NCBI GenBank assembly: GCA_024400425.1
Contig: JAKSMV010000003.1
Coordinates: 1 to 64,000, forward strand
DNA: 64,000 nucleotides
Direction: 5' to 3'
From: Bacteroidales bacterium
GTDB taxonomy: Bacteria > Bacteroidota > Bacteroidia > Bacteroidales > F082
Position numbers and translations under genes: made by a program. The notes beneath the pieces were generated by a model. That model did no database searches. It saw only the letters and a list, made by a program, of their open reading frames with translations, and was not told the DNA's origin. Positions 61,068 through 64,000 of the stretch are shown here, in pieces; position 1 is the stretch's first letter, and every line of letters starts with the position of its first letter.

Positions 61068-61820
61068 ATGTATAGTTTCAACGCATTAGATACAAAAGAC
61101 AGACTCGTGGCATGGATCCGCGAGTGGTTTGAGAAAAATGGTAACGGCTGCAATGCCATCGTTGGCCTATCGGGTGGCAAGGACTCCACCATCATGGCGG
61201 CTCTTTGCGTAGAGGCCTTAGGCAAGGAACGTGTCATCGGTGTAGGTATGCCCGACAAAGGTCAGGACCTGCATGGAGCCGACGAGATTGCGGCCTATTT
61301 CGGCATCCGATTCATCGAAGCCAACATAGGCGGTATGACGACCGCACTCAAACAACTGTTTTCCGATGGCAAGAACGAGAGCGATTGGTGGTTCGACATG
61401 TCGGCACAAGCCGAACAGAACATGCCGCCACGCCTGCGCATGGTCACGTTGTATGCCATCAGCCAGTCGAACAATGGCCGCGTGATGGGCACCTGCAACC
61501 TCAGCGAGAACTATGTAGGCTACCTCACCAAGTTTGGCGACGGCGCTTCCGATGTCGAGCCGCTGGCAGAACTCACTGTCACTGAGTTGCTTCAAATCGG
61601 CGACCTGATGGGCATTCCTGCCAAATGGGTCCACAAGACACCTACCGATGACTTGCCACACTCGAAAGGCGACGAAGAGAAGTTCGGTTTCACCTATGCC
61701 ACTTTGGACAAATACATCCGTGGCATCGAGACACCAGCACCTGAAATCAAGGAAAAAATCGACCGTATGCACCGCAACAACAAGTTCAAATTGGAATTGG
61801 TGCAGAGCTTTAAGATGTAA
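61068..61820 (+). CDS. nadE: NAD(+) synthetase, ammonia-dependent type
   Basis: 250 residues. The P-loop is IVGLSGGKDSTIMAALC, followed by GVGMPDKGQDL, GTCNLSEN (substrate turn), YLTKFGDGASDVEPLAELTV and a C-terminal KFGFTYATLDKYIRG. There is no glutaminase domain, so ammonia is the nitrogen donor. It converts deamido-NAD to NAD and complements pncB of the same window. Standard length for the single-domain enzyme. Confidence 0.94.
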   Translation: MYSFNALDTKDRLVAWIREWFEKNGNGCNAIVGLSGGKDSTIMAALCVEALGKERVIGVGMPDKGQDLHGADEIAAYFGIRFIEANIGGMTTALKQLFSDGKNESDWWFDMSAQAEQNMPPRLRMVTLYAISQSNNGRVMGTCNLSENYVGYLTKFGDGASDVEPLAELTVTELLQIGDLMGIPAKWVHKTPTDDLPHSKGDEEKFGFTYATLDKYIRGIETPAPEIKEKIDRMHRNNKFKLELVQSFKM

Positions 61821-61882
61821 TATGTCGGGCAATCAAACTTATGTTTGCATAAAATCTAGAATCTAATTCAATCAACAACAAA

Positions 61883-62347
61883 ATGGAAAACACTTCAGAA
61901 GAAAAGAAAACCAAGAAGAAAAGAAGAGGTTGCAGATTTTTCGCCATTATGGGCGGTATTCTCCTTTTGGCTGCTGCCGCATTCGTCTTTTTCAAGTTCT
62001 ACTTTGTTTTCGGCAGCGGTGTGAAGGCTGGTGAATTGAACCTTTTTGTCTATAAAGGCTACGTCTTCAAGACTTACGAGGGTCGTCTCATCCAAGCGGG
62101 CTACAACTCGAAGAACAACAACGCCACCATCCAGTCGAACGAGTTCAACTTCTCGGTCACAGATGAGAAAGTGGCCAAACAACTGGAACGCAGCGCTGGC
62201 AAGTTCGTGGAACTTCGCTACAAGGAATACCTCGGGGCCTTGCCTTGGCGTGGCATGACCAAGTATGTGGTCGATAGCGTTCTTTCGGTAAGTACCAATG
62301 GCGGAACGTTAGAGATGCCGGTAACGGTTCCCATTGAAGGGAATTGA
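61883..62347 (+). CDS. Small single-helix membrane protein, hypothetical
   Basis: 154 residues: a lysine-rich N-terminus (EEKKTKKKRRGC), one membrane helix (about 22-45) and an outward part with repeated FNFSV-, KFVELRYKEYLG- and YVVDSV-like strands. Similar small proteins are conserved in Bacteroidales without assigned function. It follows nadE by 62 bp and may share its transcript. Confidence 0.75.
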   Translation: MENTSEEKKTKKKRRGCRFFAIMGGILLLAAAAFVFFKFYFVFGSGVKAGELNLFVYKGYVFKTYEGRLIQAGYNSKNNNATIQSNEFNFSVTDEKVAKQLERSAGKFVELRYKEYLGALPWRGMTKYVVDSVLSVSTNGGTLEMPVTVPIEGN

Positions 62348-62393
62348 TTATTTCGAGACTTATTTTAAACAACAAATTATTAATTTTACCTAT

Positions 62394-63722
62394 ATGAAAA
62401 AACACATTTTTACTTTGGTTTTTGCCCTTCTTGGCAGCGTATGCGCGTGGGCACAGGATTATGATTTCTCGGCAGTTTGCAGTACGGGACAGACACTTTG
62501 CTATCAGATAAGGGGTAGCGCTGCTGTGGCTCTTGTAGGCTACGAAGGTAACATGACAGGTGAAATCACTCTTCCTGAAACAGTGGAATATGGTGGCGAC
62601 ATATATAATGTAACTGCAATTGGCGATCATGCTTTCTTTGAATGTGGTGATCTTACAGGCTCCTTGAACATCCCAAATTCAGTAACCGAATTGGGCAATT
62701 ATGCTTTTAATGGATGTGATGGCTTTAACGGCACTTTAAGTATTGGTAATTCTGTAACAATGATTGGCATTAGCGCTTTCCAAGGTTGCATTGGCTTCAC
62801 TGGGTCGCTGACAATTCCGAATTCCGTGACTTCAATTGGCAAATATGCTTTTAATGGATGCAGCGGTTTTTCGGGTTCTTTGACCATTGGCAACTCCGTA
62901 ACAGAGATTAAGGATAATACTTTCTGCCATTGTGAAGGCTTTACGGGGTCTTTGATTATTCCGAATTCTGTGACCTCAATTGGCAATTGTGCTTTCCAAA
63001 GTTGTAGAAGCTTTGACGGGTCGCTGACTATTGGAAGTTCTGTAACTGATATGGATTATTGGGCTTTCGGGTTTTGCAGTTTCTTGTCCATAATTTCCAA
63101 GAGATCAACACCTTCAACAGCAGATGAGGATTGCTTTTGTTGGGTCGCTGATTCAATTCCGGTGTATGTCCCTTGTGGCAGTTCTGGGGCTTACAGTCAA
63201 GCCGAAGGATGGAACCATTTTAGTAATTTCCATGAGTTCAAGCCATACGACATCAATCTGTTCTCGTCAGACGTAACCATGGGCAGTGTGGCATTTGCGC
63301 AGCTGCCAGATTGTGAGACGGGCATCTGCAAAGTAAAGGCTTCACCAATGCCTGGCTTTAAGTTCGATTACTGGATGGAAAACGGTGCGCAAGTATCTAC
63401 AGAGGCAGAATACAGCTTTGTGGCTACAGCCGACCGCACCCTCACGGCTTATTTCAGCGAGATCCTAGATGTGAATTCGTTCTTCGATACAGATTTGCAA
63501 CTATTCCCTAATCCTACTTGCGGCATAATCAATGTGCAATGCGATGGCATGAAGCACATCGCCGTAATGAATGCTTTAGGGCAGGTGGTTTATGAAACTG
63601 AACCTACCGATGCTCAATCGGCGCAAATCGACCTTTCAGGTTTTGGCTCAGGAATGTACGTCGTACGTGTCGTTACCGAAAATGGCCTGATTAACCGACA
63701 AGTTATTATCACTGAACAATAA
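62394..63722 (+). CDS. BspA-like leucine-rich-repeat protein with InlB module and T9SS domain
   Basis: 442 residues. ATG 62394 gives a clean signal peptide (MKKHIFTLVFALLGSVCAWA); the earlier in-frame start at 62334 would prepend residues. About residues 60-235 are LRR_5/BspA-type repeats of about 23 residues (IPNSVTSIGKYAFNGCSG, IGNSVTEIKDNTFCHCEG). One InlB-type unit follows (about 300-360: FKFDYWMENGAQVSTEAEY), and the last 75 residues (LFPNPTCGIINVQCDGM, VVRVVTENGLINRQV) are a T9SS type A domain. Such proteins mediate attachment to host or other bacteria. A bidirectional terminator follows. Confidence 0.88.
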   Translation: MKKHIFTLVFALLGSVCAWAQDYDFSAVCSTGQTLCYQIRGSAAVALVGYEGNMTGEITLPETVEYGGDIYNVTAIGDHAFFECGDLTGSLNIPNSVTELGNYAFNGCDGFNGTLSIGNSVTMIGISAFQGCIGFTGSLTIPNSVTSIGKYAFNGCSGFSGSLTIGNSVTEIKDNTFCHCEGFTGSLIIPNSVTSIGNCAFQSCRSFDGSLTIGSSVTDMDYWAFGFCSFLSIISKRSTPSTADEDCFCWVADSIPVYVPCGSSGAYSQAEGWNHFSNFHEFKPYDINLFSSDVTMGSVAFAQLPDCETGICKVKASPMPGFKFDYWMENGAQVSTEAEYSFVATADRTLTAYFSEILDVNSFFDTDLQLFPNPTCGIINVQCDGMKHIAVMNALGQVVYETEPTDAQSAQIDLSGFGSGMYVVRVVTENGLINRQVIITEQ

Positions 63723-63739
63723 ACTAGTGTAGATTATTA

Positions 63740-63777
63740 ACAAGAAGAGCCGGCGCATGCGTCGGCTCTTCTTGTTG
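63740..63777. terminator. Strong bidirectional terminator between convergent genes
   Basis: AACAAGAAGAGCCG and its exact complement form a 14-bp stem, extended inward by GCGC/GCGT pairs. It lies between the BspA-like gene and the minus-strand PII-like gene and can stop both. Confidence 0.85.
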
Positions 63778-63798
63778 CATAAATAGAGCAAAGTTTCG

Positions 63799-64000
63799 TT
63801 AAATCATCCGCTCAATGTTCCACACGAAGGCGCGAAGACCGAGTTCTGGTGTCTTTTGGTCTTGTTCTTTCAGTGTGTTGAGTATCGGTGGCACCTTGTC
63901 GTCAGCGACCATAGTAAGAATTGCGTTGTTCAAGGTTGGCCAAGCGTGCGTTCCATAATGGGCTTCGCCTGTTTCACTTCCATGACCTTTGATTTCGTCC
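63799..64000 (-). CDS. PII-like transporter-associated protein (3' part; PG0541-like)
   Basis: The minus strand from the window edge encodes the last 66 residues of a protein, beginning DEIKGHGSETGEAHYGTHAW, continuing PTLNNAILTMVADDKV, and ending LRAFVWNIERMI before TAA at 63799-63801. The GTHAWP, AILTMV and FVWN motifs match small PII-like proteins of Bacteroidota encoded beside RND or HAE1 efflux systems (PG0541 type). The start and the expected efflux genes lie beyond the window. Confidence 0.72.
   Translation of the reverse strand, partial: DEIKGHGSETGEAHYGTHAWPTLNNAILTMVADDKVPPILNTLKEQDQKTPELGLRAFVWNIERMI

Overview
The window is a 64 kb chromosomal segment from a member of the Bacteroidales (Bacteroidota), probably a gut or oral commensal known only from DNA. 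The evidence is consistent. Most intergenic regions carry the Bacteroidota promoter signature (TAnnTTTG, sometimes with TTTG about 19 bp upstream), Shine-Dalgarno sequences are mostly absent, and at least four secreted proteins end in type IX secretion (T9SS) sorting domains. The gene content is also typical of the group: paired DUF47/Pit genes, split transketolase, a folP-cdaA pair, DUF1599 and DoxX-like genes, DUF349, a BspA-like leucine-rich-repeat protein and GH109. No rRNA, tRNA, CRISPR array or intact mobile element was seen.

Layout. 1-1455: the 3' part of a long InlB-repeat T9SS protein. 1.5-7.2 kb: a visibly AT-rich accessory stretch. It holds a small HTH regulator, an outer-membrane-like protein, a large and a small lipoprotein, a truncated IS982-type transposase, a repeat-rich non-coding stretch and a headless DNA/RNA non-specific endonuclease. 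7.3-8.7 kb: an AAA+ ATPase with a DUF4143-type C-terminus, preceded by four 14-bp boxes at an exact 32-bp period and followed by two 26-bp repeats at a 33-bp period. 8.9-26.3 kb: mostly housekeeping genes: ribosomal protein S1; an S4 protein / sugar-1-kinase / M15 peptidase operon; a pentapeptide and thioredoxin-like pair; an endonuclease/exonuclease/phosphatase-fold protein; a DMT transporter; acyl-CoA synthetase plus an NtrC-type regulator; cdaA and folP, divergent from DUF1599, a DoxX-like protein and an ABC permease; and a second acyl-CoA synthetase. 26.4-29.2 kb: a second InlB-repeat protein and a retropepsin-like lipoprotein. 29.3-35.6 kb: three cation/proton antiporters, each with two C-terminal RCK_C-type domains. 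35.7-41.2 kb: topoisomerase III, then a DUF47-Pit-DUF47-pncB phosphate/NAD operon. 41.3-44.4 kb: a hipBA pair with a palindromic operator and a WG-repeat/DEDDh-exonuclease fusion. 44.6-49.6 kb: agmatinase and arginine decarboxylase of polyamine synthesis, on either side of a WalJ-like hydrolase and a coiled-coil lipoprotein. 49.8-63.7 kb: a T9SS protein, a GlcNAc-kinase-like protein, DUF349, split transketolase, alkaline phosphatase, a fused glycosyltransferase, GH109, NAD synthetase, a small membrane protein and a BspA-like T9SS protein. 63.8 kb to the end: the 3' end of a PII-like, transporter-associated protein on the minus strand.

Shared themes. GH109, the NahK-like kinase and the BadF-type kinase would fit use of amino-sugar host glycans. 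pncB and nadE both feed NAD. CdaA makes c-di-AMP, and the three antiporters with RCK_C domains are plausible effectors. SpeA and SpeB make putrescine.

The most unusual items are: the phased iterons around the DUF4143 ATPase; the WG-repeat/exonuclease fusion; the AT-rich lipoprotein cassette; a TTCCACAA array next to an AT-rich tract at 46.55-46.72 kb; a perfect 16-bp palindrome made of two back-to-back -7 elements between folP and the DUF1599 gene; and an intergenic repeat that supplies the C-terminus of FolP.
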